DNA from: Amycolatopsis tolypomycina
Lineage (GTDB): Bacteria; Actinomycetota; Actinomycetes; Mycobacteriales; Pseudonocardiaceae
Direction of reading: 5' to 3'
DNA length: 64,000 nt
NCBI RefSeq assembly: GCF_900105945.1
Contig: NZ_FNSO01000003.1
Location: 558,001-622,000 of the forward strand
The translations under genes and the position numbers were made by a program. The notes under the pieces were generated by a model. It was not told the origin of the DNA, ran no database searches, and saw nothing but the letters and a program-made list of their open reading frames with translations. Positions 17,794-26,660 of the stretch are shown one piece after another (position 1 is the stretch's first letter; each line of letters begins with the position of its first letter).

Positions 17794-18759
17794 ATGACGA
17801 CAGTTGAGGACCTGCCGGCTGCCGGTAAGCAGCCGAAGTCCACGCGAGCGAAGATCCTCGACGTCGTCCGATGGGTCGCGATCCTGCTGGTCATCGGCTT
17901 CGCGGCGAAGCAACTCGCGTCGAACTGGGGCGAGTTCTGGCACACCCTGCGCGATGTCGCCTGGGAGTCGTCCCTGCTGAGCCTGGTCGCCCTGGTCGCG
18001 GCGATCCTGGTGTCGACCTGGGGCTGGCAGGCGATGGTCGACGACCTGGGCAAGCCGATCGGCTACGCCCGCGGCGCGCAGATCTGCCTGGTCGGCTCGC
18101 TCGGCAAGTACGTGCCGGGCTCGGTCTGGGCGTACCTGCTGCAGATGGAGCTGGGCCGCAAGGCGGGCCTGGCCCGCGCCAGGATTTTCACGGGCTCGCT
18201 GATCCAGCTCGGCGTGGGCGTGGTGTCGGCGCTGGTGGTGTCGCTGCTGGCGGCGCCGGCGGTGTTCAGCAACAGCCCGCGCGCGCTGTGGCTGTTCGTG
18301 CTCATCCCGCTCGGCCTGGCGATGCTGCACCCGAAGATCCTCACCTGGGGCACCTCCCTGGTGCTGCGGATCCTCCGCCGCCCGCCGCTGGCCCACCCGC
18401 TGGGCTGGGCGGTGGTCGGCAAGGTCTTCGGCGCCTCGACGGCGGCCTGGTGCCTGCAGGGCGTCCACCTCTGGCTGCTGGCCAACTCGGTGGGCACGCC
18501 GGGCTGGAGCGGTTTCGTGCTGTGCGTGGGCGCGATGGCCGTGGCGATGACGGTGGGCACGTTCGCGTTCATCCTCCCCAGCGGGGTGGGCGTCCGCGAG
18601 GTGGCCCAGGTCGCGGTCCTGACGGCCAGCGGCCTCACGGTCGGCCAGGCCACGGCCTTCGCGGTCGCCTCCCGCGTGATGTTCACGGTCGCCGACCTCC
18701 TGACGGCCGGCTTCGCCGCGGTCGCGGCCCGCTCGGCCCGCCCCTCGGTCCCCGCCTGA
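17794..18759 (+). CDS. Flippase-like membrane protein (lysylphosphatidylglycerol synthase TM/UPF0104 family)
   Basis: 321 aa with a short cytoplasmic N-terminus (about 24 residues) and about seven to eight transmembrane helices from residue 27 onward. The segments VGSLGKYVPGSVWAYL and FILPSGVGVREV are characteristic of this integral membrane family. The family includes the flippase domain of MprF and uncharacterised proteins in polysaccharide loci. It begins 12 bp after the LuxC-like gene with GGAGAG upstream, so it probably belongs to the same operon. A role in moving a lipid-linked glycan precursor is plausible but unproven. Confidence 0.8.
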   Translation: MTTVEDLPAAGKQPKSTRAKILDVVRWVAILLVIGFAAKQLASNWGEFWHTLRDVAWESSLLSLVALVAAILVSTWGWQAMVDDLGKPIGYARGAQICLVGSLGKYVPGSVWAYLLQMELGRKAGLARARIFTGSLIQLGVGVVSALVVSLLAAPAVFSNSPRALWLFVLIPLGLAMLHPKILTWGTSLVLRILRRPPLAHPLGWAVVGKVFGASTAAWCLQGVHLWLLANSVGTPGWSGFVLCVGAMAVAMTVGTFAFILPSGVGVREVAQVAVLTASGLTVGQATAFAVASRVMFTVADLLTAGFAAVAARSARPSVPA

Positions 18760-18778
18760 CCCTCCCGCCGTGTCGTCC

Positions 18779-18817
18779 CCCCAATCACGCGTGTCGACTC
18801 CCCAATCACGCGTGTCG
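18779..18817. repeat. Tandem 18-bp intergenic repeat
   Basis: Two identical copies of CCCCAATCACGCGTGTCG, 18779-18796 and 18800-18817, lie between two convergent genes. A degenerate continuation (GAGCACGCG near 18824) follows. The core contains ACGCGT. I see no hairpin typical of a terminator. Confidence 0.7.
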
Positions 18818-18926
18818 TCCGTCTGAGCACGCGACCCGACCCTCCAGACCCGCGAGCCGACCCCCTCCGGCCGCAGTTGTCCCCCGGTTGTCCACAGGCG
18901 TTGCGCACATGTGGACAACCCGCGGG

Positions 18927-20855
18927 TCAGGGCGTCAGCCGGTAGATGACCGCGTCGGGGTTGCGGTAGACCTCCCGCAGGAACGGCTCGCCCGCCAATC
19001 CCACCAGTCCCGGCTGATAGGGCTTGCCCGGTTCGGTCGACGGCTTTCCGAGAATCACCCAATGAATGTTCAACCGGCGTACCGCGGCTCGCACCGCCGG
19101 GTCCGTCGAATAGTTTCGAAAGCGATCCGCGAGCAACACCGCGTCCCGCGGTGGTGAAGTTTCGTCGAAATGCGCGGCGACCGTTCGAATTCCCGTCAGG
19201 GCGTAGGTCCACGCGGTTCCGTCGAACCGGTCGTTCATCGCCCACTCGCCCGGCGCGGCCCGTGCGCCGAGCTCTGCCATCGCCGTCTGCTCGCCGGGGG
19301 TGACACGCAAGGCCGATGGGTCCGCCGCCTGATAACCCTGGTAGACCCAGGCGCCGTTGGTCCGGACGTACAGCCCGTTCGACAGCAGCACGAACGCGCC
19401 CAGCAGCACCGCCGCCAGTACCGCCGGTGGCACCCGGGACGGCAGCCGGTCGCGCAGCCAGGCCTGCGCCGAGGCCAGGCCGTGGGCCGCCAGGAGCGAC
19501 AGCGGGACCGCCGCCATCGAAAAGAACCGGTACGGGTCGTCCCACCACGGCCGCGACAGCGCCATCACGATCGGCGTGTTCGACGACGCCACCGCCACGT
19601 AGGCCAGGCCCGTCACGCCCGCCGTCAGGCCGATCCAGCGCAGCTCGCTCGCCCGCGCGAAGAACACGATCCCCAGGAACAACGCCACCGACAGCCACAC
19701 CTGCGGGTGCGGCTCGAAGTGCTGGAACCCCAGCAACGCACCCAACGCCGTCGACGCACGGTACTCGCTCGGCCAGCCGTAGTACGGCAGAGCCAGCCCC
19801 AGGGCGCCGAACAGCTGCAGCCACGCCACCAGCAGTGACACCACCGCGATCGGCAGCAACGCGAGCAGGTCGCGGCCGATCCGGCGCCACCCGGTGAGCC
19901 AGCGCTGGACCAGCAGCGGCCCGGCGAACAGGATCCCGCCGAACAACGTCGACGAGTGGATGCACAGCAGTCCCACCGCGGCCAGCACCAGCACCAGCCC
20001 GGTGTCCGGGGCGGCCCGCTCCAGGTACCGCCGCAGCGCCACCGCGGCCAGGGGCGTCAGCGCGACGCCCAGCGCGAACGGCAGCAGGGGCCCGCGCGCC
20101 ATCGACTCGTAGACCCCCGTCACCGCCGCCACGGCCGTCAGCGCCGCCGCGCCCGCCAGCACGGCCCGGCCGCGGAACTCCCGCACCAGCGTCACCAGTG
20201 ACAACGCCAGGAGACCCGGCAGCAGCAGGGTGTTCGCGTCCAGCGTCTCCGGGATCGACGCCCCGCTCAGCCGGTACGTCACCGCCGCCAGCAGGTGGTA
20301 GGCGTTGGGGTAGAACACCGGTGCCGCGTCGCCGTACCAGTTGACGTGGCCCGTGCCGAACAGGCTGCCGTCGCCGGTGTCGGCGATGTAGCGGACGGCG
20401 TTGCCGTGGTAGACCGCGTCGAACCCCTGGGGCAGCGCGCCGACGCGGCCCAGCCCGAGCAGCGTCGCCCAGCCGCCGATCGCCGCCGCCGCGAGCAGGC
20501 AGGCCAGCACGGCGATAGTGCCGCGCCTCGCCCACCACCCCGGCTCCGCTGTCGGCAACGCGCGGCGCACCGAGAACTTCCGGACACCGAAGGCGATCGC
20601 GGCGAACACGACAGTCGCACCCGCGAGGGTGAGCGGGGTGAACGGCAGCCCGGCGGCGGCGGCCCACGGGCCGGTCAGCCCGCCGGCGGCGTAACTCAGC
20701 AAGGGCGCCATCCCGGCCAGTACCCAGCCGCGCAAACCCGCGGCGAGACCGATCAGGAGGCCGGGCCCGGCGATGACGACAATGGCGATGCTGGCGGAGA
20801 GCACGCTGGAGACTAAGCCGGAAATGACCGGTGCGACGCGTGGGGCCGGTACCAC
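18927..20855 (-). CDS. Large polytopic membrane protein, DUF6541-like (GT-C-type candidate)
   Basis: 642 aa with about 12-14 predicted transmembrane helices through residue 490 and a soluble extracytoplasmic C-terminus of about 140 residues. The early loop GFDAVYHGNAVRYIADTGD has the acidic, aromatic-rich look of GT-C glycosyltransferase active-site loops. Actinobacterial proteins of this type sit in cell-wall polysaccharide loci. The start is a GTG at 20855 and the stop TGA leaves 167 bp to the convergent flippase-like gene. Enzymatic activity is inferred from topology and context. Confidence 0.75.
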   Translation of the reverse strand: MVPAPRVAPVISGLVSSVLSASIAIVVIAGPGLLIGLAAGLRGWVLAGMAPLLSYAAGGLTGPWAAAAGLPFTPLTLAGATVVFAAIAFGVRKFSVRRALPTAEPGWWARRGTIAVLACLLAAAAIGGWATLLGLGRVGALPQGFDAVYHGNAVRYIADTGDGSLFGTGHVNWYGDAAPVFYPNAYHLLAAVTYRLSGASIPETLDANTLLLPGLLALSLVTLVREFRGRAVLAGAAALTAVAAVTGVYESMARGPLLPFALGVALTPLAAVALRRYLERAAPDTGLVLVLAAVGLLCIHSSTLFGGILFAGPLLVQRWLTGWRRIGRDLLALLPIAVVSLLVAWLQLFGALGLALPYYGWPSEYRASTALGALLGFQHFEPHPQVWLSVALFLGIVFFARASELRWIGLTAGVTGLAYVAVASSNTPIVMALSRPWWDDPYRFFSMAAVPLSLLAAHGLASAQAWLRDRLPSRVPPAVLAAVLLGAFVLLSNGLYVRTNGAWVYQGYQAADPSALRVTPGEQTAMAELGARAAPGEWAMNDRFDGTAWTYALTGIRTVAAHFDETSPPRDAVLLADRFRNYSTDPAVRAAVRRLNIHWVILGKPSTEPGKPYQPGLVGLAGEPFLREVYRNPDAVIYRLTP

Positions 20856-21073
20856 GATCGGCGTTTTTTCAAGTCGTCACTTCGGCCCGCCGAGGCAACA
20901 CCCGATCGGGTTATTCTGGGAGATGATTTTCCCTGCTTGACTGTCGCCGGCGACGTGATCCACCCCCATTCGGGCCGAGTGACCGGTCCACGGGAAACGC
21001 CTCGCCGCCGACGATCGATAACCTGCCCGGGAAGCCGGCCGGGCAGGCGCGGCGACGAGCTGGAGGGGGCCGG

Positions 21074-22795
21074 GTGGTCTACGCGGTCGTGGTGGCGTGG
21101 CTGGTCGTCGCCGCGGTCGTGGTGCTGACCTGGCACCGCCTCGACGCCGACCGCGGCTGGCGCGCCTTCGTCCTCACCCTCACGCTCGGCCTGTCGCTGC
21201 TGCACCAGCTGCTGTTCGCGACCGTCACCGAAGACGCCCTCGTCACCTTCCGCTACGCGCAGAACATCGCCGACGGCAACGGCCCGGTCTTCAACCCCGG
21301 CGAACGCGTCGAGGGCTACACGAACTTCCTCTGGCTGGTGCTGATCGCCCTGCCGCGAGCCGCGTTCGGCGCCGACATCCGCACGGCGGCCGTCGTCCTC
21401 GGGGTGCTCGCCGCGCTCGGCACCGTGCTCCTGGCCTGTTTCCTGGTCAACCGGCTCGTGGTCGCGGCCGGCGCCCAGCCACGGCCCGCGATCGGGGTGG
21501 CCGCCGCGGTACTCACGGCGAGCGCCGGTGGTCTCGCCGTCTACGGGGCGTCGGGCTCCGAAGTCCCGCTGTTCGTGCTGCTGATCCTCGCCGTCGGTTA
21601 CGCGCTCGCCGCTCGACGCCCGGTGGTCGCCGGGGTGCTCGTCGCGTTCGTCGTGATGACGAGCCCGGAAGGCCTGGTGGTCGCCGTGCTGGCCGGCCTG
21701 TGGCTCGTCGGCGCGGCGGTCAAGGAGAAGCACAGCTGGTGGGCGCCGGTCGGGTACGCGCTGGGCGCGCTGGTCTTCCTGATCCCGCGACTGGCCTGGC
21801 GGGCGACGTTCTACCAGCACTTCCTGCCCGCACCGCTGGCCGCGAAGCTCGGCGGGCCGCTGAGCGCGCACGTGGCCGCGGGCTGGCCGTACCTGGCCGG
21901 GTTCGCGCTGGCGCACCAGGGTTTCCTGCTGCTCGGCCTGGTCGCCGCGGTCGCGCTGCTGCTGCGCCGGCCCGAGACCGCCTCGCGATTGGGGCGGGTG
22001 GCCCCGGGGGGACGGGCGGGGGAGCCGGTGGCAGGCGACACCCCATCCGGCACAGCCCTCGAGACCAGAGCCCTCCTCTGGCTGCTGTTCGCGATCGCCG
22101 CCGGGCTGGCCGTGGGCGCAGTGCTCATCGGCGGCGATCCCGGTCCGTCGTGGCGGCTGCTGGCTCCCGTGCCGCCGCTGCTCGCCGTGGCCGCCGCCGG
22201 GGTTTACGGCGTGCTCGCCGCCGATCTCGTGGCGAAGCCGTCGCCGCGGCCGAAAACGCTTGCGTCGCGGCTCGTTCCGGTGGTCGCCTGTGGGCTGGCC
22301 GGTATCGCCGTCTTCGTCTCGGTGTTCAGCCCGGAAATGCTCGACCGCGTGCGCAACTGGCACGCGCACGGCAGCGAGCTCGCCGAGATCGGCGGCTGGC
22401 TGGGCGACTACCTGCCGCCCGGGTCGGTGGTCAGCGCGGCCGCGCCCGGCGCGCTCGCCGCCCACGGTGGGCAGCTGCTCATCATCGACGTCCTCGGCCG
22501 CACCGATGACCACATCGCCCGGGAGGGACGGCACGTCGGTGGCGTCGCGATCGACTACGACTACGTCGTCAACGGCCGCCGTCCGACCGTTGCCGTGCCC
22601 GCCGACGGCGGCTACGACGACCGCCAGCACTGCGCGATCGATCCCGTGTACGCGGGCAAGTACGAGGTCGCGACCTTCCGCCGCGTCGGCACGCCGTACT
22701 GGGTCTCCGTGTACCCGCGGGCGGAACAGGCGGAGTCCCTGGTCGCCGACCTCGACAAGGGGCCGGACTTCCGCTACGTACCCTGTCCTTCGTGA
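21074..22795 (+). CDS. GT-C-family membrane glycosyltransferase (AftB/ArnT-like topology)
   Basis: 573 aa membrane protein with about 10 transmembrane helices and a soluble C-terminal domain from about residue 400. Residues 54-90 contain [31 protein letters not shown] and FLWLVL, the signature loop of polyprenyl-phosphate-sugar-dependent GT-C enzymes, where the acidic pair is catalytic. GGAGGGGG precedes the GTG start. It probably transfers a sugar from a polyprenyl phosphate donor outside the membrane. It overlaps the following membrane protein by 4 bp. Confidence 0.8.
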   Translation: MVYAVVVAWLVVAAVVVLTWHRLDADRGWRAFVLTLTLGLSLLHQLLFATVTEDALVTFRYAQNIADGNGPVFNPGERVEGYTNFLWLVLIALPRAAFGADIRTAAVVLGVLAALGTVLLACFLVNRLVVAAGAQPRPAIGVAAAVLTASAGGLAVYGASGSEVPLFVLLILAVGYALAARRPVVAGVLVAFVVMTSPEGLVVAVLAGLWLVGAAVKEKHSWWAPVGYALGALVFLIPRLAWRATFYQHFLPAPLAAKLGGPLSAHVAAGWPYLAGFALAHQGFLLLGLVAAVALLLRRPETASRLGRVAPGGRAGEPVAGDTPSGTALETRALLWLLFAIAAGLAVGAVLIGGDPGPSWRLLAPVPPLLAVAAAGVYGVLAADLVAKPSPRPKTLASRLVPVVACGLAGIAVFVSVFSPEMLDRVRNWHAHGSELAEIGGWLGDYLPPGSVVSAAAPGALAAHGGQLLIIDVLGRTDDHIAREGRHVGGVAIDYDYVVNGRRPTVAVPADGGYDDRQHCAIDPVYAGKYEVATFRRVGTPYWVSVYPRAEQAESLVADLDKGPDFRYVPCPS

Positions 22796-24231
22796 AGCTC
22801 GAGGCCCCGAACCGGCAGCTGGGCGCCGAAGCGCGGCTCGGGCTCGGGGTGTTCGGCACGTCGCTCGCGCTGTTCGTGGTGCGGTTCCTGGTGCCGCGCC
22901 CGATCGCGATGTCCAACAACGGCGACGGCGGCCGCGTGCTGTGCGGGGCCGGGATCACCTGGAAGGGCCTGCCCGAGCCGTTCGTCCACCTCGCCTACAC
23001 GCCCGCCCCGGGCGCGCCGCCGTGCCGGCCGACGTACCTGCTCACGCAGAGCTGGCTCGCCGAGCTGGCCGTCGGGATCGGACGGCTGATCGGTCTCCCC
23101 GGCACGCTGAGCCTCGTCATCCTGGGCCTGCTCGGCAGCGTCATCGCCGCGGCGGCGGTCACCGCGATCGTGCTCGGCCTGCCGCATCCGCGCCGGACCC
23201 GGCTGTTCGTGGCGGCCGGGCTCGTGCTGGTCGTCGCGGACTCGGCGTTCTTCGGCTACTTCGCCGCCATCCTCGGCGAAGGCACAGCCTTCCTCGGCCT
23301 GCTGCTCGCCGCCGGCGGCCTGCTGCTGACCGCGCGCGAAGGCCGCTGGAGCCACGCGGGCATGGCCGTGACGTTCGCGGGCGGCGTCCTGGCGGTCAAC
23401 GCCAAGGTCCAGACGCTGACCATCCTGCCGATCCTCGCGCTGGCGATCCTGCTGGTCCGGCCGGGTGCGGTCCGCGGGGCCAAGCGGTGGGCGTCGGCCG
23501 TGCTGGTCATCGGCGCGATCGGCGCCGTCACGCTCTTCGCGCAGCAGAGCGTCGAGCCGGCGCAGGCGCCCGACGGCACGTACAGCGAGTTCCCGGGTGA
23601 CGACTCGCGCGAGATCAACGTCTTCAACTCGATCTTCCTCAACATCGTCGACGGCAGGCACGACACCCAGGCCGACCTGGCCGCGCTCGGGCTGCCGCCG
23701 TCGTTCGCGCAGTACGCGGGCAACGGCTGGTGGCACCCGCACCCGGCGACGCTGGATCCGCGGTACCCGCAGTACCGCGACAAGATCAGCCGCCGGAACG
23801 TCGTGACGTACTTCGCGGCCCACCCCGGCCGCACCCTCGAGGTGCTCGACCGCGCCGCCACCGACCAGCTCACCGCCCGGCCGGACTACCTCGGCAGCTT
23901 CGACGCCGAGGCCGGGTTCCCGCCGCACGCGCAGGAGTACCGCGTGCCGGTGGTGTCGTGGCTGACCGGCCTGATCGCCCCGCTCGGGCTGTTCGCGCTG
24001 CTGCCGATCTGGCTTTTCGTGCTGGTCAGGGCCTGGTGGCACCGGCGGACCGCGCTCGGGGTCCCGGTGGCGTTCCTGCTCGCCGTCTCGGTGACGCAGT
24101 TCGGGACCGCGGCGCTCGGCGACGGCATCGAAGGCGTCAAGCACCAGTCCGTCGCCCTGTTCGCGCTCCTGGTCGCGCTCGTTCTGTGTTCTTCCCCGCT
24201 GAACCGCCGTTCCGAACCTACGGTCCCGTAG
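22792..24231 (+). CDS. Polytopic membrane glycosyltransferase-like protein (WsfD-like)
   Basis: 479 aa with about 10-11 transmembrane helices. The first periplasmic loop has [18 protein letters not shown], and a second loop around residues 250-370 is rich in aromatic and acidic residues ([20 protein letters not shown]). The layout resembles the WsfD hexose-transferase group of glycan loci, though this is recognition by appearance only. It is translationally coupled to the preceding GT-C gene. Its stop codon lies in a palindrome at the presumed chromosome/prophage junction. Confidence 0.7.
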   Translation: MKLEAPNRQLGAEARLGLGVFGTSLALFVVRFLVPRPIAMSNNGDGGRVLCGAGITWKGLPEPFVHLAYTPAPGAPPCRPTYLLTQSWLAELAVGIGRLIGLPGTLSLVILGLLGSVIAAAAVTAIVLGLPHPRRTRLFVAAGLVLVVADSAFFGYFAAILGEGTAFLGLLLAAGGLLLTAREGRWSHAGMAVTFAGGVLAVNAKVQTLTILPILALAILLVRPGAVRGAKRWASAVLVIGAIGAVTLFAQQSVEPAQAPDGTYSEFPGDDSREINVFNSIFLNIVDGRHDTQADLAALGLPPSFAQYAGNGWWHPHPATLDPRYPQYRDKISRRNVVTYFAAHPGRTLEVLDRAATDQLTARPDYLGSFDAEAGFPPHAQEYRVPVVSWLTGLIAPLGLFALLPIWLFVLVRAWWHRRTALGVPVAFLLAVSVTQFGTAALGDGIEGVKHQSVALFALLVALVLCSSPLNRRSEPTVP

Positions 24232-24233
24232 GT
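24216..24233. repeat. 18-bp palindrome over convergent stop codons at the prophage left junction
   Basis: ACCTACGG, TC, CCGTAGGT: 8-bp arms with a 2-nt centre. It contains the TAG of the chromosomal membrane gene and the TAG (on the other strand) of the repressor gene. It could be part of an attachment site or a compact bidirectional transcription stop. The right-hand copy needed to test this is outside the window. Confidence 0.45.
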
Positions 24234-24514
24234 GAACTGCCCCCCGAGCCACCAGCGGCTTTAGCTGGCCCCACGGCACCGACGAGCTGCGCGGTGTCGC
24301 CGAGTAGGGCCGCCGGCGTGACGTTGAAGACCCGGCCGAGGTCGGCCAGCTCTTCCAGCTTCCAGCCGGCCTTTCCGCTGAACCGGCCCGCGAGGGTCGT
24401 ACGGTCCAGACCGAGTGCGGCCGCGAGTTGCACCTGAGTTCGGATTTCGCCTATGGCCATGAGCACGCGCACGTTGCGGGTCACGTGCTCCTGCAGGCCT
24501 CCCACCTCTGTCAT
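24218..24514 (-). CDS. Xre-family helix-turn-helix repressor, likely prophage immunity regulator
   Basis: 98 aa. ATG 24514 opens MTEVGGLQEHVTRNVRVLM. The Xre helix-turn-helix spans about residues 15-70 (TQVQLAAALGLDRTTLAGRF, then WKLEELADLGRVFNVTPAAL). The tail is Gly/Pro-rich. It diverges from the early operon across an operator-rich gap. TTGCCA, 18 nt, CACAAT and 7 nt to the ATG suggest a leaderless promoter overlapping an operator arm, the usual pattern for an autoregulated lysogeny repressor. The 3' end overlaps the chromosomal gene by 14 bp. Confidence 0.8.
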   Translation of the reverse strand: MTEVGGLQEHVTRNVRVLMAIGEIRTQVQLAAALGLDRTTLAGRFSGKAGWKLEELADLGRVFNVTPAALLGDTAQLVGAVGPAKAAGGSGGSSPTGP

Positions 24515-24646
24515 GGCACCAATTGTGCCGCGTCGCGACGTCAGTTGGCAACAAATGTGCGAGCCCTGCCACTGAGTTGGCCTACATTTGTCACGAAGTG
24601 GCATAGCTCCTGGACATGTGGATTATCTCCACATAGTGTAGCGATC
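24515..24646. promoter_or_regulatory. Divergent early promoter/operator region of the prophage
   Basis: Rightward: TGGACA (24611-24616), 17 nt, TAGTGT (24634-24639), then 7 nt to ATG 24647, a good leaderless promoter. Leftward: TTGCCA (24551-24546), 18 nt, CACAAT (24527-24522), 7 nt to ATG 24514. Between them lie nested inverted repeats ACAAATGT/ACATTTGT (24551-24558, 24584-24591) and TGCCACT/AGTGGCA (24567-24573, 24597-24603), plus a direct repeat AGTTGGC at 24543 and 24575. These are likely binding sites of the Xre repressor and the facing small protein. Confidence 0.6.
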
Positions 24647-24880
24647 ATGCAACACCAGACCACTTCCTCCCCCTCGGCGCGGCTGGCCAGCGTTCTGCTT
24701 GAGCAGGACCTTGGCGACTGGGTCCGTGCGCACCGGGCCGACGACAGGTCCTGGGCGTACATCGCGCGTCTGCTGCACGAAAAGACCGATCAGCAGGTGT
24801 CCCTGTCCGGCGAACACCTGCGGCGGCTTTACGGCCCGACGCCGGGCGACGCCGCGGCAAAGCTCCCGGTCGCCGGGTGA
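24647..24880 (+). CDS. Small helix-turn-helix-like early protein (Cro/excisionase-type candidate)
   Basis: 77 aa. Residues about 35-65 (SWAYIARLLHEKTDQQVSLS, then EHLRRLYG) look like a helix-turn-helix in which a conserved W/I core is followed by a recognition helix ending in RRLYG. As the first gene right of the divergent operator it has the position of cro. The mRNA is probably leaderless because a -10 element ends 7 nt before the ATG and no ribosome-binding site is present. Confidence 0.65.
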   Translation: MQHQTTSSPSARLASVLLEQDLGDWVRAHRADDRSWAYIARLLHEKTDQQVSLSGEHLRRLYGPTPGDAAAKLPVAG

Positions 24881-25011
24881 CCGAGCGAACCGACTGGCTC
24901 GACCGGCGGATCGACCCGAAGACGGTCAGCGAAGAGACGGTGACGTCGGCGACGCCAGCACATGACGACCCGATGGTCGTGCCGGGCCACATGCCCGAAC
25001 CGCCTCGCTAA
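24877..25011 (+). CDS. Small hypothetical early protein
   Basis: 44 aa, starts GTG in the GTGA overlap with the previous stop (MTERTDWLDRRIDPKTVSEE). Acidic and proline-rich at the C-terminus, no recognisable domain. The 4-bp overlap and intact frame are the only support. Confidence 0.5.
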   Translation: MTERTDWLDRRIDPKTVSEETVTSATPAHDDPMVVPGHMPEPPR

Positions 25012-25087
25012 TCCCCCAACGCAAAGTGCCCGGCCACGTGGCTGCACACGGGCCGGGCAGTGATCAACGAGAAGAAAGGGCTCCACC

Positions 25088-25897
25088 GTGATCGATACGC
25101 AGAATACCGAGGGCCAGCAGGCTGGGCCCAGCCACGCACGGAAGGCGGGTGACACGCCCGCGCTCGGCCTGGCCGTGGTGCCCGGCTCGGGCGGCCGCCG
25201 CTACGCACCCGAACCCGAGCGACAGCCGGCCGCCCCGCCCGACGGCGGCCTGGCCGTCGATGAGCCGGTCACTTACCACGGCCGGGTCGCGTGGGTGGCC
25301 GCGCTGTACCCGGCGTCGGCGCAGTGGACACGCCCGATGTGCAAGATCCGGTTCGAAGACGGCGGCAAGCCGGTCGTGGTTGGGGTCGACGAGGTCGACC
25401 GCTGCATCACCCCCGACGACCTCGCCGCCCACCAGCAGGCGCGCGCCCTCGTGGACACCGCGCCGCTGCCGTCGCCGGTGTCGCGGATCCTGACCGCCGC
25501 GCAGGTCCGCGCCGAACTGGCCGACGCGATCGAAGCCCTCGACGAGCAGCCGACCGAGGCCCTCCCGGCCGCCGAGGTTCTCCTCGAGGAGAAGCCGGCC
25601 GAAGACGACCGGCCGACCGAGCGCCTGGCCGCGGTCGGCACGCAGGTCGGCCTGCTCGACGTGCTCCGCATCCTCGGCGCGATCCTGTCCTGGCCGGTCC
25701 GCCGCGACGGCGGCCGCGCCCTGCTCGGCCGGATCGTCGGCGGCGTCGCCGACGGCGTCGACGAGGCCACCGACCGGCTGCACGACTGGCTGCACGCGCA
25801 CGCCCTGCTGCTCGCCAAGGTCATCGTCGCCGCGCTGTCGGTCGCCGTCCTCGGCGCCGCCGGCGTGGCGTGGCTGCTCACGGTGGTGGCCCGATGA
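25088..25897 (+). CDS. Early prophage protein with C-terminal membrane anchor
   Basis: 269 aa, GTG start preceded by AGAAAGGG. Residues 60-105 form a compact beta-rich stretch (EPVTYHGRVAWVAALYP, MCKIRFEDGG). A Glu/Ala-rich helical linker follows. The C-terminal 25 residues (LLAKVIVAALSVAVLGAAGV) are one transmembrane helix, placing the bulk in the cytoplasm. No family recognised. It begins the long chain of overlapping early genes. Confidence 0.65.
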   Translation: MIDTQNTEGQQAGPSHARKAGDTPALGLAVVPGSGGRRYAPEPERQPAAPPDGGLAVDEPVTYHGRVAWVAALYPASAQWTRPMCKIRFEDGGKPVVVGVDEVDRCITPDDLAAHQQARALVDTAPLPSPVSRILTAAQVRAELADAIEALDEQPTEALPAAEVLLEEKPAEDDRPTERLAAVGTQVGLLDVLRILGAILSWPVRRDGGRALLGRIVGGVADGVDEATDRLHDWLHAHALLLAKVIVAALSVAVLGAAGVAWLLTVVAR

Positions 25898-26367
25898 GCG
25901 CGCGGATCCTCGACCTCAACACCGGCGGCAGCCGCATCGCCCGGATGTGCACCGCGGCGTTCAGCTGGGCCCGCCGCGGCCCGGTCACCATCCCCGACCG
26001 GGCCGCGGCCGGGCTCGGCCCGGACGACCTCATGCCCGAGCTCGCCGCCCGGGTCCGGTTGCTCGAGCAGACCGCCGCCCGCTGGCCCGGCCGCCGGTTC
26101 GAGATCGCCACCGACCCTGCGTTCGCGCCGATCGAGTGTTCGTGGTGCCGTCCCGAGCGGGAGCGCATCACGTCGGTGCGGGTGTGGGGCGACCCGGACC
26201 TGCGCCGGCCGGACGTCTTCCGCCCGCTGGACGTGGTCGCGGTGTGCCTGCAGTGCGCCCTCGGCACCCCCGGCTGCGGCGGCCGCGGCCCGCGGCTCGG
26301 CGCCCTCGGTCAGGCCCTGGCCGAGCTGCGCCTGGGCGGCCTTGTCCGGATCGAGGTGTGCGAGTGA
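25894..26367 (+). CDS. Hypothetical early protein with zinc-binding cysteine pairs
   Basis: 157 aa, ATGA overlap with the previous gene. Residues about 89-130 have two CxxC knuckles (CSWC and CLQC) separated by about 30 residues, a probable zinc site. The first half is helical (ELAARVRLLEQTAARWPGRR). Unknown function. Confidence 0.6.
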   Translation: MSARILDLNTGGSRIARMCTAAFSWARRGPVTIPDRAAAGLGPDDLMPELAARVRLLEQTAARWPGRRFEIATDPAFAPIECSWCRPERERITSVRVWGDPDLRRPDVFRPLDVVAVCLQCALGTPGCGGRGPRLGALGQALAELRLGGLVRIEVCE

Positions 26368-26660
26368 TGGCCCGACGCAGGCGGTGGATCGAACAGCGGG
26401 ACGGCTCGGCGAAGCTGAGCGCGCTCGGACTACGGGAGATGCTGGCCGAGTTGACGGCCAAGATCGTCAACCGTCGCGCGGAAGCGGCCCGGCTGGGCGA
26501 GACAGCTGGTCTTGCCGGCGACTTCCACCACGGCCAGGCCATGGCCTACGCCGACGTGCTGAGCTGGCTGGACACGCTGACGCTCGGCGAGTTCGGCGAG
26601 GAGCGCCCCGAGCTGTACGGCGGCCCGGCGCCTGAGGCCACCGCGGGTGGTGAGGCGTGA
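26367..26660 (+). CDS. Hypothetical helical early protein
   Basis: 97 aa. ATG 26367 overlaps the previous stop by 1 nt; GTG 26364 is an alternative in the same frame. Basic N-terminus (MARRRRWIEQRDG), then an amphipathic helix pair through residue 80. No recognised domain. Confidence 0.6.
   Translation: MARRRRWIEQRDGSAKLSALGLREMLAELTAKIVNRRAEAARLGETAGLAGDFHHGQAMAYADVLSWLDTLTLGEFGEERPELYGGPAPEATAGGEA

Noticed and set aside
18779..18817. CRISPR array
   Set aside because: Only two copies with a 3-bp gap; no spacers and no cas genes in the window.
16426..20667. A 1413-codon leftward open frame
   Set aside because: It runs antisense to LuxC-like and flippase-like genes and in the wrong frame of the membrane gene; high-GC shadow only.
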